Shown here: in pieces, positions 16,857 through 25,876 of the stretch
Layout: every line of letters starts with the position of its first letter
How positions within the stretch are numbered: position 1 is the first letter of the stretch
Notes under the pieces: generated by a model
The model's database searches: none
What the model saw: the letters and a program-made list of their open reading frames with translations, nothing else
What the model was told of the DNA's origin: nothing
Translations under genes and position numbers: made by a program
From: an uncultured Eubacteriales bacterium
GTDB lineage: Bacteria; Bacillota; Clostridia; Lachnospirales; Lachnospiraceae
Length of the DNA stretch: 28,726 nt
Assembly: GCA_900545225.1 (NCBI GenBank)
Contig: UQXZ01000017.1
Span: forward strand, 1 to 28,726
Reading direction: 5' to 3'

Positions 16857-19514
16857 ATGTTATCTCCAATGATGCAACATTATGTTGATACAAAAGAGAA
16901 ATATAAAGACTGTATATTGTTCTACAGACTCGGTGACTTCTATGAAATGTTTTTTGATGACGCAGTAACCGTATCAAAGGAATTGGAATTAACACTTACG
17001 GGAAGAGACTGCGGTTTAGAGGAAAGAGCGCCAATGTGTGGCGTTCCTTTTCATTCTGCAGACGGATACATTTCAAGACTTGTTAAGAACGGACACAAGG
17101 TTGCCATTTGTGAACAGCTGGAAGATCCGAAAAAGACTAAGGATATTGTTAAGAGAGATGTAATAAAGATTATTACACCTGGTACTCTTGATGACACTGC
17201 CGTACTTGATGAGAGTAAGAACAACTATCTCATGTGTATAGCATATTTAGGCGATAAGTTCGGAATATCATATGTGGATTACACTACAGGTGAATTCTTT
17301 GTTACAGAGGTTAAGGAAGTATCTGTTTTAATGGATGAAATTAACAGAATAGTTCCTGCAGAGCTTGTAACAAATGAATATTTCCTTATGAGTGGTGCAG
17401 ATATCAGAGAGCTGTCAATTAAGTTAAATATTGCAGTTTCAACTCTTGATAATTCATATTTTGACAACGAGTTCGCATATGAAACATTAAAGGCTCATAC
17501 AGGCAGAGACAGGGATGATGCCCTCTTTAAAAATCTCTCAATAGGCTTAATATCAGCAGGTGCAGTACTCCGTTACATAGATGAAACTCAGAAAAATGCA
17601 TCTAAGCATATTCTGGATATTATTCCATATGATCCAAAGCAGTATATGATTATTGATTCTTCAACATGCAGAAACCTTGAGCTTGTTGAAACAATCAATG
17701 ATAAATCAAGAAGAGGTTCACTTCTCGGAGTACTTGATAAAAGCAGTACTGCAATGGGTAAGAGACTTCTCAGAAGTATGATTGAGCAGCCTTTATGCAG
17801 TGTAAGAGGTATCAATGAAAGACTTGATGCGGTAGAGGCATTTGTTAAAAATCCTATAGACAGAGAAGAACTCAGGGAATATCTCGGTCAGGTTTATGAC
17901 ATTGAGAGACTTCTTGGAAAAATCTGTACTGGAAGTGCCATGCCAAAGGACCTTGTAAGCTTTAAGAGATCACTAAGCCTTATACCGGCCATTAAGCAGG
18001 TTATTTCAGGATATAATGATGCTCTGATTCTGGAATGCTTTAACAGCTTATGTGACTGCTCTGATGTTAAGGCCCTCATTGAAAATGCCATTGTGGATGA
18101 TCCTCCTCTTGTAATAAGAGACGGCGGAATAATCAAGGATGGATTTTCTCAGGAAATAGATGAGTACAGAAGTGCCAAGACAAATGGAACAGAGTGGCTC
18201 AGTAAGCTTGAAAGCGAAGAAAGAGAAAAGACAGGAATTAAAAATCTCAGAATAAAATACAATAAGGTATTTGGATATTATCTTGAGGTTACTAATTCCT
18301 ATAAGGATAAAGTTCCTGAAGAGTGGATAAGAAAGCAGACTCTTACAAACGCGGAAAGATACATAACTCCTGAGTTAAAGAAACTTGAGGATATGATTCT
18401 CGGTGCGCAGGAGAAAATGTCAGGTCTTGAATACGAGACATTTATCGCCGTAAGAGAAAAGATAGCAGGAGAAGCTGAGCGATTACAGAAAATATCATAT
18501 GGAATTGCAAGACTTGATGTATATACAGGTCTTGCCAAAGTATCAAGCCAGAATGCATATGTAAGACCTCGAATAAATGCAGGCGGTGATCTTGTAATTA
18601 AGAATGGCCGACATCCTGTTATTGAGAAAATGGTTCAGGAAAATACATTTGTTGCAAATGATACTGAACTTAACAATTCAAACGAGAGGATTGCACTTAT
18701 TACAGGCCCTAACATGTCAGGTAAGTCCACATATATGAGACAGACTGCACTTATAACACTGATGGCTCATATGGGTTGTTTCGTTCCGGCTTCATCTGCA
18801 AATATCTGCGTGGTAGACAGAATATTTACAAGAGTTGGTGCAAGTGACGATTTATCATCAGGTAAATCAACATTTATGGTGGAAATGAGTGAAGTGGCCG
18901 GCATTTTAAATAATGCCACTAAGAAGAGTCTTCTTATCCTTGATGAAATAGGACGAGGAACGGGAACTCTTGACGGACTTTCCATTGCAAGAGCAGTTGT
19001 GGAATATATTACTGATGAAAAGAGATGTGGTGCAAAGACATTATTTGCAACTCATTACCATGAGCTTGTAGAACTTGAAGATGATATTCCATGTCTTAAG
19101 AATTTAAGTATTGCCGTAAAGGAAAATGGCGAAGATATTGTATTCTTAAGAAAGATAGTAAGTGGTGGAGCGGATAAGAGCTATGGTATTCACGTAGCAA
19201 AACTTGCAGGTGTACCAAAGCTTGTTATTGAACGCGCTAAAATCTTACTTGCAGAATATTCGAAAGATGAAAGATTTATTTATACTAGAGATAAATCCTT
19301 AGAAAATAATATTAAAAACAGAAATCAGCTGTCATTTTTTGACAATGACACTGAAAATGATGCTGTTGCGGAAAGTACAAATGTTTATCACATTCCGGAA
19401 GAATATCAGAAGCTTATTGAAGATATAAAAAGCATTGATATTAATCATTTAACTCCACTTGATGCGTTAAAGAAGCTTATGGATCTTCAGGAAAGCGTTA
19501 AAGATTTAATTTAA
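16857..19514 (+). CDS. mutS: DNA mismatch repair protein MutS
   Basis: MutS binds mismatches and, with ATP, recruits MutL. The 885-aa length fits MutS1. It has the mismatch wedge F-Y-E (residues 28-30 in GDFYEMF), APMCGVPFHSADGY, the connector, lever and clamp domains, Walker A GPNMSGKST (617-625), Walker B LLILDEIGRG (D696, E697) and the ATHYHEL motif. Two strongly conserved ATPase stretches are unusual: SSGKST (667-672, normally ASGQST) and GTGTLDG (701-707, normally GTSTYDG or GTSTFDG). CGGAGG just before the ATG is the ribosome site, 12 bases after miaB. The gene is followed by a weak hairpin, then mutL. Confidence 0.96.
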   Translation: MLSPMMQHYVDTKEKYKDCILFYRLGDFYEMFFDDAVTVSKELELTLTGRDCGLEERAPMCGVPFHSADGYISRLVKNGHKVAICEQLEDPKKTKDIVKRDVIKIITPGTLDDTAVLDESKNNYLMCIAYLGDKFGISYVDYTTGEFFVTEVKEVSVLMDEINRIVPAELVTNEYFLMSGADIRELSIKLNIAVSTLDNSYFDNEFAYETLKAHTGRDRDDALFKNLSIGLISAGAVLRYIDETQKNASKHILDIIPYDPKQYMIIDSSTCRNLELVETINDKSRRGSLLGVLDKSSTAMGKRLLRSMIEQPLCSVRGINERLDAVEAFVKNPIDREELREYLGQVYDIERLLGKICTGSAMPKDLVSFKRSLSLIPAIKQVISGYNDALILECFNSLCDCSDVKALIENAIVDDPPLVIRDGGIIKDGFSQEIDEYRSAKTNGTEWLSKLESEEREKTGIKNLRIKYNKVFGYYLEVTNSYKDKVPEEWIRKQTLTNAERYITPELKKLEDMILGAQEKMSGLEYETFIAVREKIAGEAERLQKISYGIARLDVYTGLAKVSSQNAYVRPRINAGGDLVIKNGRHPVIEKMVQENTFVANDTELNNSNERIALITGPNMSGKSTYMRQTALITLMAHMGCFVPASSANICVVDRIFTRVGASDDLSSGKSTFMVEMSEVAGILNNATKKSLLILDEIGRGTGTLDGLSIARAVVEYITDEKRCGAKTLFATHYHELVELEDDIPCLKNLSIAVKENGEDIVFLRKIVSGGADKSYGIHVAKLAGVPKLVIERAKILLAEYSKDERFIYTRDKSLENNIKNRNQLSFFDNDTENDAVAESTNVYHIPEEYQKLIEDIKSIDINHLTPLDALKKLMDLQESVKDLI

Positions 19515-19535
19515 GACGTAACTGTCCATATGTAT

Positions 19536-19567
19536 ACCCCTGCAGATGTTTTATCCGTAGGGGTTTT
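19536..19567 (+). terminator. Weak hairpin between mutS and mutL (possible attenuator)
   Basis: ACCCCTGC (19536-19543) pairs with GTAGGGGT (19557-19564, one G-U) around a 13-base loop, followed by only four Ts. It fills the one sizeable gap (74 bases) of the nine-gene run and could cause partial termination or protect the 3' end of the upstream message. Confidence 0.45.
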
Positions 19568-19588
19568 ACAGAAAGGTATAGGTGCAAT

Positions 19589-21634
19589 ATGTCTATACAT
19601 ATTTTAGATTCGGATACAATTAATAAGATAGCAGCGGGGGAGGTGGTTGAGAGACCTCTCTCTGTTGTAAAGGAATTGGTTGAGAATTCAATTGATGCGG
19701 GAGCTACATCCATAAGTGTTGAAATTCAGGACGGTGGGAAGAAGCTTATCCGTGTAACAGATAACGGCAGCGGCATTAGCAGAGATGACATAGACAATGT
19801 ATTTAAAAGACATGCCACAAGTAAGCTTATGCGTGCGGAAGATCTGTTTGATATTCATAGTTTGGGATTCAGAGGCGAGGCTATGTCAAGTATCGCCTCT
19901 ATTGCTAATGTAACTCTGAATACAAAAACAGCTTATGATGATCTTGGAATCTCATGTTCCATCATTGATGGTAAGAATGAGAAAAATGAAATGGGTCTGT
20001 CTGAGGGAACAAGTATTACGGTAGAAGATATTTTTTATAATACTCCTGCCAGATATAAATTCCTTAAAAATGCAGGAACAGAGGGTTCATACATAGTAGG
20101 TTTTATAGAGAGACAGGCTATGGTAAGACCTGACATTTCATTTAAACTTACGGTTAACGGTAAGGTAAAGCTCCAGACAAGCGGAAGCGGCGATCTTAAA
20201 GAAGTTATATACATGGTATATGGCAGGGAAATCGCCACAAACATTGTTGAAGTAAGCTGTAAGGAAGATGGAATAAGCTTTACGGGATATATCGGAAGGC
20301 CGATGGTCAGCAGAGGTAACAGAAGTTTTGAAAACTACTGGATAAATGGCCGACTTATATCAAATGATGTAATAGGTAATTCCATTGAGGAAGCCTATAA
20401 GGGATATATTATGCCTCATAATTTCCCATTTACTGCCATTTCATTTGAGATAGATAATTCCTTAATCGATGTAAATGTACATCCTGCCAAAAAGGAATTA
20501 CGACTTTCAGATTCAGAGAGAATTGCAAGTATTATTACAACTGTATTAAAGAATGCAATTACAAAGTCAAATATTATTCCAAATGTCCATATAGACAGTA
20601 AGAAGGAAGACAGAGCCGAAAGTCAGCCGAGCAGCCAGATGAACATTCAGGCGGACAGCACACAGAAAGGTGTGACATCTGAAACTAAGCCGGATGGTTT
20701 AAACATAGAAAATGCAGGAAATAACCGGACTCAGCCAGCAACATTTGCAGGTCCCGCAACAGGTAATCTTGGGAAAATTATCGGAGAACATACCTTAGGA
20801 TATGCTCTTGATAAAGACGGCGAACGTCTTAAAACTTTGAATCTGGGCAATGACCATAAGGACAATGATCAGAAGAAAGCTGACAGTCTGTTTGGAGAAC
20901 TTATTCAGAATGCAGAACATAAGCATGAAGCAAGAACAGGGAAAGCATTAGCGTCTGAAAATGTAGATGGTTTTGTATTCCGCAAGGACGACCTTCCTGA
21001 ATTCCCGGAAAAGAATTTTATTCAGCAGACCATAGAAAATGTTGAAGAGAGCAAGCCGATAAGAGTTATCGGACAGCTCTTTAAAACATACTGGCTTATT
21101 GAGCATGACAATACATTTTATATTATGGATCAGCATGCGGCTCACGAGAAAATATTATATGAGCGCCTTATGAAGCAGATTAATTCAAGAGAAGTTGCAA
21201 GTCAGGGACTTCTTATGCCATTTGTCATAAATGTGGATCCTGTTGTTGAATCAATGTTAGAAGATGAAACAATAATTGATGCATTTAACAGCATAGGCTA
21301 TGAAATAGAATTATTCGGCCATTCAAGTATAAGAGTAATGTCTGTTCCTGCCATTCTTCCAAAGGCGGACTATAAGCAGATGATTATAGATATGCTTGAT
21401 TCTCTTTCTGATACAGGAAGCAATATGACACCGACACTTTTAATGGAAAAACTTGCTTCAATGTCATGTAAGGCTGCCATAAAGGGAAATGATGCCATAA
21501 GCTTCAGAGAGGCAGAAAGCCTTATCAACGAGCTTATGACAGCGGAAAATCCATATAACTGCCCACATGGAAGACCTACTCTTATTTCAATGAGTAAGTA
21601 CGAGATTGAAAAGAAATTCAAAAGGATTGTTTAA
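19589..21634 (+). CDS. mutL: DNA mismatch repair protein MutL (endonuclease type)
   Basis: MutL couples mismatch recognition to strand removal. The N-terminal GHKL ATPase is intact: IAAGEVVERP, Glu29 in KELVENSIDAGA, DNGSGI, RHATSKL, LGFRGEAMSSIAS and IFYNTPAR. A polar Gln/Asn/Ser-rich linker spans about residues 335-470. The C-terminal domain has DQHAAHEKILYE (from Asp514), matching the DQHA(X)2E(X)4E nicking-endonuclease motif, plus SCKAAIKGND and CPHGRP (Cys658). This is the self-nicking form expected where MutH is absent. At 681 aa it is typical. AGAAAGG precedes the ATG. miaA starts 4 bases after its stop. Confidence 0.96.
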   Translation: MSIHILDSDTINKIAAGEVVERPLSVVKELVENSIDAGATSISVEIQDGGKKLIRVTDNGSGISRDDIDNVFKRHATSKLMRAEDLFDIHSLGFRGEAMSSIASIANVTLNTKTAYDDLGISCSIIDGKNEKNEMGLSEGTSITVEDIFYNTPARYKFLKNAGTEGSYIVGFIERQAMVRPDISFKLTVNGKVKLQTSGSGDLKEVIYMVYGREIATNIVEVSCKEDGISFTGYIGRPMVSRGNRSFENYWINGRLISNDVIGNSIEEAYKGYIMPHNFPFTAISFEIDNSLIDVNVHPAKKELRLSDSERIASIITTVLKNAITKSNIIPNVHIDSKKEDRAESQPSSQMNIQADSTQKGVTSETKPDGLNIENAGNNRTQPATFAGPATGNLGKIIGEHTLGYALDKDGERLKTLNLGNDHKDNDQKKADSLFGELIQNAEHKHEARTGKALASENVDGFVFRKDDLPEFPEKNFIQQTIENVEESKPIRVIGQLFKTYWLIEHDNTFYIMDQHAAHEKILYERLMKQINSREVASQGLLMPFVINVDPVVESMLEDETIIDAFNSIGYEIELFGHSSIRVMSVPAILPKADYKQMIIDMLDSLSDTGSNMTPTLLMEKLASMSCKAAIKGNDAISFREAESLINELMTAENPYNCPHGRPTLISMSKYEIEKKFKRIV

Positions 21635-21638
21635 TTTT

Positions 21639-22598
21639 ATGATGAATAAAAAAGATAACATAGTGGTGATTGCAGGTCCTACAGCTGTTGGAAAGAGTGC
21701 TCTTGGAATTGAACTGGCTAAGAAGTTAAATGGTGAAATTGTAAGTGCCGACTCCATGCAGATTTATAAGGCCATGGATGTGGGTACGGCCAAGGTAACT
21801 GAAGAGGAGATGGAAGGAATTCCACATCATTTAATAGATATCGTTGAGCCGGATGTTAACTTTAATGTAAATGATTTTAAAAATATGGCCAATGAAGCCA
21901 TTGATGATATTTTAAGCCGTGGTAAACTGCCTATTATGGTTGGCGGTACGGGTTTTTACATTCAGGCCGTATTAAAGGATGTGGATTTCACAGAAGAGAA
22001 TACGGACTATCTGCTCAGAGAATATTTTGATAAGAAGGCTTCCACTGAAGAGGGCAGAGATGAACTCTACAACAGACTTCTCATAATCGATAAGGATTAT
22101 GCAGATACAGTTCATAAGAACAATATTAAAAGAGTAATCAGAGCTCTCGAGTATAACTATCTCACTGGTGAGAAAATGTCTGTTCACAACAAACAGGAAG
22201 AGAGCAGAGAATATAAATATAATGCGGCATGCATATTTTTAAATGACGACAGATCAAGATTATATGACCGAATTGACCAGAGAGTAGATAAAATGGTTGA
22301 AGACGGTCTCTTCGAAGAGGTAAAATCTCTTCTTGATAATGACATTCCAAGAAACTGTACTGCCATTCAGGCCATAGGATATAAGGAAGTAGTGGATTAC
22401 TACGACGGATGCACTGATAAGGACAGGACTATAGAACTTATAAAGCAGGATACAAGGCATTATGCCAAGAGACAGGTAACCTGGTTTATAAGGGAAAAGG
22501 AGTTTGAAGAAATCGATATATCCACTCTGAATTATGACAAAAAGAAAATTACAGAGGTGGCTATGGAGATAATAAAAAGAAAATGTGAGGGTATATAA
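21639..22598 (+). CDS. miaA: tRNA dimethylallyltransferase (MiaA)
   Basis: MiaA transfers the dimethylallyl group to N6 of A37 in tRNAs that read U-starting codons, making the substrate for MiaB. In the 319-aa product one sees the P-loop GPTAVGKS (13-20), SADSMQIYKAMDVGTAK, the PHHLID loop, VGGTGFY, and the C-terminal QDTRHYAKRQVTWFR-like stretch (here WFIRE). The start is set at ATG 21639 (another ATG follows at 21642); AAAGGA lies inside the mutL end, spaced a little long at 12 bases. The stop TAA directly abuts the next ATG. In Bacillus, hfq lies just downstream; it is absent here. Confidence 0.95.
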   Translation: MMNKKDNIVVIAGPTAVGKSALGIELAKKLNGEIVSADSMQIYKAMDVGTAKVTEEEMEGIPHHLIDIVEPDVNFNVNDFKNMANEAIDDILSRGKLPIMVGGTGFYIQAVLKDVDFTEENTDYLLREYFDKKASTEEGRDELYNRLLIIDKDYADTVHKNNIKRVIRALEYNYLTGEKMSVHNKQEESREYKYNAACIFLNDDRSRLYDRIDQRVDKMVEDGLFEEVKSLLDNDIPRNCTAIQAIGYKEVVDYYDGCTDKDRTIELIKQDTRHYAKRQVTWFIREKEFEEIDISTLNYDKKKITEVAMEIIKRKCEGI

Positions 22599-23915
22599 AT
22601 GTCATATGATATTTTAAAAGAGAAAATACAGAATAATTACAGTGAACTTTTCGGTATAGACAAGGATGTATTGTCATTCTGTAACGAAATATTGGCGGGA
22701 CTTGAAAAGAGATTTAAAGACATAGATACCGTTGCAGAATATAACCAAATGAAGGTGTTAAATGCAATGCAGAAGAACAACACTGCAGAGATGCATTTAC
22801 ACGGAAGTACAGGTTATGGATATGATGACGAGGGTAGAGATAACCTTGAGAGAATATATGCAGATATTTTCCATACAGAGGATGCTCTTGTAAGACCTCA
22901 GATTGCATGTGGAACTCATGCCTTAAATGTGGCACTGGCAGGCAACTTAAGACCGGGAGATGAATTACTTTCTCCAGTTGGTAAGCCATATGACACAATG
23001 GATGAAATCATCGGAATCAGAGAATCAAAGGGAAGCCTTGCAGAGTATGGTATCACATACAGACAGGTAGACCTTCTTGAGGACGGTACATTTGATTATG
23101 AAAACATCCGTAAGGCTATCAATGAAAAGACAAAGCTTGTAACAATTCAGCGTTCAAAGGGATACGACAGCAGACCAAGTTTTACTGTTACTCAGATTGG
23201 TGAATTAATTAAGTTCATTAAGGAAATCAAGCCTGAAGTAATCTGCATGGTAGATAACTGCTATGGAGAATTTGTTGAAACTATCGAGCCATCTGATGTT
23301 GGTGCGGATATGGTAGTTGGTTCTCTTATTAAGAATCCGGGCGGCGGACTTGCACCTTGTGGCGGATATATTGCTGGAACTGCAGAATGTGTTGAAAATG
23401 CAGCATACAGACTTTCAAGTCCGGGACTTGGTAAGGAAGTTGGTGCTACACTCAGCGTAAATGACAGATTTTATCAGGGACTTTTCTTTGCACCTACAGT
23501 AGTTGCATCAGCGCTTAAGGCTGCTGTATTTGCTGCAAATGTATATGAGAAGTTAGGCTTTAAGGCAATTCCAAACGGAACAGAGGTAAGAGCTGACATT
23601 ATCCAGGCTGTAGAGCTTAGAAGTCCTGAGAAGTTATTGGCGTTCTGCGCAGGTATTCAGGCAGCGGCACCTATCGACAGCTTTGTAACACCGATTGCCT
23701 GGGATATGCCGGGATACGACAGCCAGGTTGTTATGGCAGCGGGTGCATTCGTTCAGGGTTCATCAATTGAGTTATCGGCTGACGGACCTTTAAGAGAGCC
23801 ATTTACAGCATATTTCCAGGGTGGATTAACATGGCCTCATGCAAAGCTTGGAATCATTAAGAGCCTTCAGAGCCTTGTTGATAAAAAGCTTGTTGACTTA
23901 AATGGCAATGTATAA
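22599..23915 (+). CDS. ynbB: YnbB-type PLP-dependent protein (aluminium resistance/methionine gamma-lyase family)
   Basis: The 438-aa product belongs to the Alum_res family of fold-type I PLP enzymes, often annotated as methionine gamma-lyase family or aluminium resistance protein; the physiological reaction is unsettled. Features are HLHGSTGYGYDDEGRD, QIACGTHALNVALAGNLRPGDELL, IQRSKGYDSRPS, ICMVDNCYGEFVE, the presumed PLP lysine K245 in VGSLIKNPGGG, and SPGLGKEVGAT. The ATG directly follows the miaA stop with GTGAGGG inside the miaA end. A miaA-ynbB neighbourhood is conserved in Firmicutes. It is the last gene of the long run before an AT-only hairpin. Confidence 0.9.
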   Translation: MSYDILKEKIQNNYSELFGIDKDVLSFCNEILAGLEKRFKDIDTVAEYNQMKVLNAMQKNNTAEMHLHGSTGYGYDDEGRDNLERIYADIFHTEDALVRPQIACGTHALNVALAGNLRPGDELLSPVGKPYDTMDEIIGIRESKGSLAEYGITYRQVDLLEDGTFDYENIRKAINEKTKLVTIQRSKGYDSRPSFTVTQIGELIKFIKEIKPEVICMVDNCYGEFVETIEPSDVGADMVVGSLIKNPGGGLAPCGGYIAGTAECVENAAYRLSSPGLGKEVGATLSVNDRFYQGLFFAPTVVASALKAAVFAANVYEKLGFKAIPNGTEVRADIIQAVELRSPEKLLAFCAGIQAAAPIDSFVTPIAWDMPGYDSQVVMAAGAFVQGSSIELSADGPLREPFTAYFQGGLTWPHAKLGIIKSLQSLVDKKLVDLNGNV

Positions 23916-23940
23916 TAAAAAATCCAATTTTTTATTTATT
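23916..23940 (+). terminator. AT-only hairpin after ynbB
   Basis: TAAAAAAT (23916-23923) pairs with ATTTTTTA (23927-23934) across a CCA loop, followed by TTTATT. It starts right after the stop codon. The stem is weak because it lacks G-C pairs. Confidence 0.35.
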
Positions 23941-23955
23941 TCTTAATATAGTTTA

Positions 23956-23964
23956 TGCTACAAT
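23956..23964 (+). promoter_or_regulatory. Extended -10 promoter in front of purC
   Basis: TG-C-TACAAT (23956-23964) without a clear -35, about 45 bases upstream of purC. It shares TTATGCTAYAAT with the proB promoter. No purine-riboswitch fold is evident in the short leader. Confidence 0.55.
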
Positions 23965-24008
23965 TAGTCGCGTTAAAGTAATACATTTTCATGTAAGGGA
24001 GTTATACA

Positions 24009-24692
24009 ATGGAAAAGATCTACGAAGGAAAAACAAAAGATGTCTATAAGCTTGAGAACGGTAACGTTTTATTAAAGTTTAAAGATGATGTTACAGGTAA
24101 AGATGGAGTATTTGATCCGGGTGAAAATGCCGTAGGACTTACAATTGACGGTATCGGTAAGGCTAACCTTGAAACATCTATCATCTTCTTCAACTTATTA
24201 AAAGAAGCAGGTATTAAGACACATTATGTTAGTGCAGATGTAGACAATGCTACAATGGAGGTTCTTCCTGCTAAACCTTTCGGACATGGTCTTGAAGTTA
24301 TCTGTCGTTATGTTGCAACAGGTAGCTTTATCAGAAGATACGGCGAATATATTGAAGACGGTACACCGATTGAAGGCGGATATGTTGAATGTACATTCAA
24401 GAATGATGCATTAGGTGATCCTCTTGTAACTAAGGAAGGTCTTGTTGCTCTTGGAATTATGACTCCGGAAATGTTCGAAAGCCTTAAAGAGCAGACTTTA
24501 AATATTACAAAAGTTGTAGCTGCAGAGCTTAAGAAGCACGGTCTTGATCTTTGGGATATCAAGTATGAATTCGGATATAATAACAATGAAGTAATTCTCA
24601 TTGATGAGATTTCATCAGGCAATATGCGAGCATATAAAGACGGAAAAAGAGTAGAACCCGTTGAATTGACAAAATTAATTTTAGATAAATAA
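24009..24692 (+). CDS. purC: Phosphoribosylaminoimidazole-succinocarboxamide synthase (SAICAR synthetase)
   Basis: PurC joins CAIR and aspartate with ATP to make SAICAR in purine synthesis. The 227-aa product shows the N-terminal YEGKTKDVYKLENGNVLLKFKDDVTGKDG nucleotide loop, VICRYVATGSFIRRYG, PLVTKEGLVALG and the C-terminal LWDIKYEFG and LIDEISSGNMRAY motifs, all typical. AAGGGAG lies upstream of the ATG. It stands alone between a promoter and a large hairpin, outside any pur cluster in this window. Confidence 0.95.
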   Translation: MEKIYEGKTKDVYKLENGNVLLKFKDDVTGKDGVFDPGENAVGLTIDGIGKANLETSIIFFNLLKEAGIKTHYVSADVDNATMEVLPAKPFGHGLEVICRYVATGSFIRRYGEYIEDGTPIEGGYVECTFKNDALGDPLVTKEGLVALGIMTPEMFESLKEQTLNITKVVAAELKKHGLDLWDIKYEFGYNNNEVILIDEISSGNMRAYKDGKRVEPVELTKLILDK

Positions 24693-24719
24693 CGACAATT
24701 TATATATATTTTTACGATA

Positions 24720-24794
24720 TAAGTCACTTGTAAAATTAAGTTTCACATCATGTTAAACATGGGTGGAACTTATTTTGTTACAAATGACTTTTTA
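24720..24794 (+). terminator. Long imperfect hairpin after purC
   Basis: An inner stem AAGTTTCAC (24738-24746) with GTGGAACTT (24763-24771) encloses CATG/CATG around TTAAA. An outer AAGTCA (24721-24726) pairs with TGACTT (24785-24790), and the whole roughly 70-base structure ends in TTTTT. It is longer and less regular than a usual terminator but is placed as one. Confidence 0.65.
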
Positions 24795-24856
24795 TGATAT
24801 ACAGCCTATCATGATTTATTTGTGGTAGGTATTTGTATAATGTAGTATATGATACA

Positions 24857-24886
24857 TTGAAAAGCTATTTTGTCGGCTGTTATACT
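24857..24886 (+). promoter_or_regulatory. Promoter of the glycosyltransferase locus
   Basis: TTGAAA (24857-24862), 18 bases, TATACT (24881-24886), with a predicted start near 24893, about 30 bases before the TTG start codon. A second TATAAT at 24836-24841 lacks a good -35. Confidence 0.6.
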
Positions 24887-24923
24887 AAACAACTTGTTTG
24901 TTGCATGGAATGGAGAATGATAA

Positions 24924-25874
24924 TTGGATAAAATTGCGGTTTTAATACCATGTTACAATGAATCTCTTACTATTAAAAAAGTAATTGAAGATTGGAAATC
25001 CGCTTTGCCTGAAGCAAAGATATATGTATATGATAATAATTCTACTGATAATACTGCAGAAATAGCAATGAATGCAGGTGCTACTGTTAAGTATGAATAT
25101 CAACAGGGAAAAGGTAATGTTATCAGACGTATGTTTCGTGAAATTGATGCCGAAAGTTATATTATGATTGACGGTGATGATACATATCCTGCGGAACACG
25201 GACGCGAAATGGTAGAGCTTGTGCTTAACAAAAATGTGGATATGGTAGTAGGTGACAGATTATCTTCAACTTATTTTGAAGAAAACAAAAGACCATTTCA
25301 TAACTTTGGGAACGAAATTGTTCGTAAATCTATAAATAGAATGTTTAAAAGCGACATAAAGGATATTATGACGGGCTTTAGGGCTTTTAGCTACAACTTT
25401 GTAAAGACATTTCCTGTGTTATCAAAGGGATTTGAAATAGAAACGGAAATGTCAATTCATGCTGTGGATAAGAATATGTATGTTGAAAATGTTATTGTGG
25501 ATTATAGAGACAGACCGAATGGAAGTGAATCAAAGCTCAATACTTTCAGCGATGGAATAAAGGTTTTGAAAACAATTGGAAGGTTATATAGAGATTATAG
25601 GCCATTGGGATTTTATTCGTTTCTTGCGGCAATTCTTGCAATTATAAGCACTATATTTATTATTCCGGTTCTTATAACTTACGGAAAAACGGGATTAGTT
25701 CCGGAATTTCCTACACTTATTGTTTGCGGTTTTGTCTATTTGGCAGCTTTACTTTCATTATTTAGTGGGATGATTCTTGCATCTATACAATTAAGGAACA
25801 GGCAGGAATTTGAGATGTCACTTATGAGATGTGAGGAAAGTAAAAGGTATTTACTAAATAGGGGTAAAGATTAA
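24924..25874 (+). CDS. Family 2 glycosyltransferase with two C-terminal membrane segments
   Basis: A DPM1/GtrB-like polyprenyl-phosphate sugar transferase is the likely role: it would load a sugar from a nucleotide donor onto undecaprenyl phosphate at the inner membrane face. In the 316-aa product the GT-A domain shows VLIPCYNES, YDNNSTDNT, QGKGNVIRRMF, the metal-binding DGDDTYP (83-89) and DIMTGFRAFS. Two hydrophobic helices follow at about 229-252 and 264-288. The start is a TTG with GGAGA (24912-24916) 7 bases upstream. Two bases separate it from the polytopic protein gene, its probable partner. Base composition is slightly more AT-rich than the mut genes. The sugar is unknown. Confidence 0.88.
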   Translation: MDKIAVLIPCYNESLTIKKVIEDWKSALPEAKIYVYDNNSTDNTAEIAMNAGATVKYEYQQGKGNVIRRMFREIDAESYIMIDGDDTYPAEHGREMVELVLNKNVDMVVGDRLSSTYFEENKRPFHNFGNEIVRKSINRMFKSDIKDIMTGFRAFSYNFVKTFPVLSKGFEIETEMSIHAVDKNMYVENVIVDYRDRPNGSESKLNTFSDGIKVLKTIGRLYRDYRPLGFYSFLAAILAIISTIFIIPVLITYGKTGLVPEFPTLIVCGFVYLAALLSLFSGMILASIQLRNRQEFEMSLMRCEESKRYLLNRGKD

Positions 25875-25876
25875 AA

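Noticed and set aside
24308..24727. 139-aa minus-strand frame in purC
   Set aside because: Shadow of purC; its start is not preceded by a ribosome site and it has no domain.
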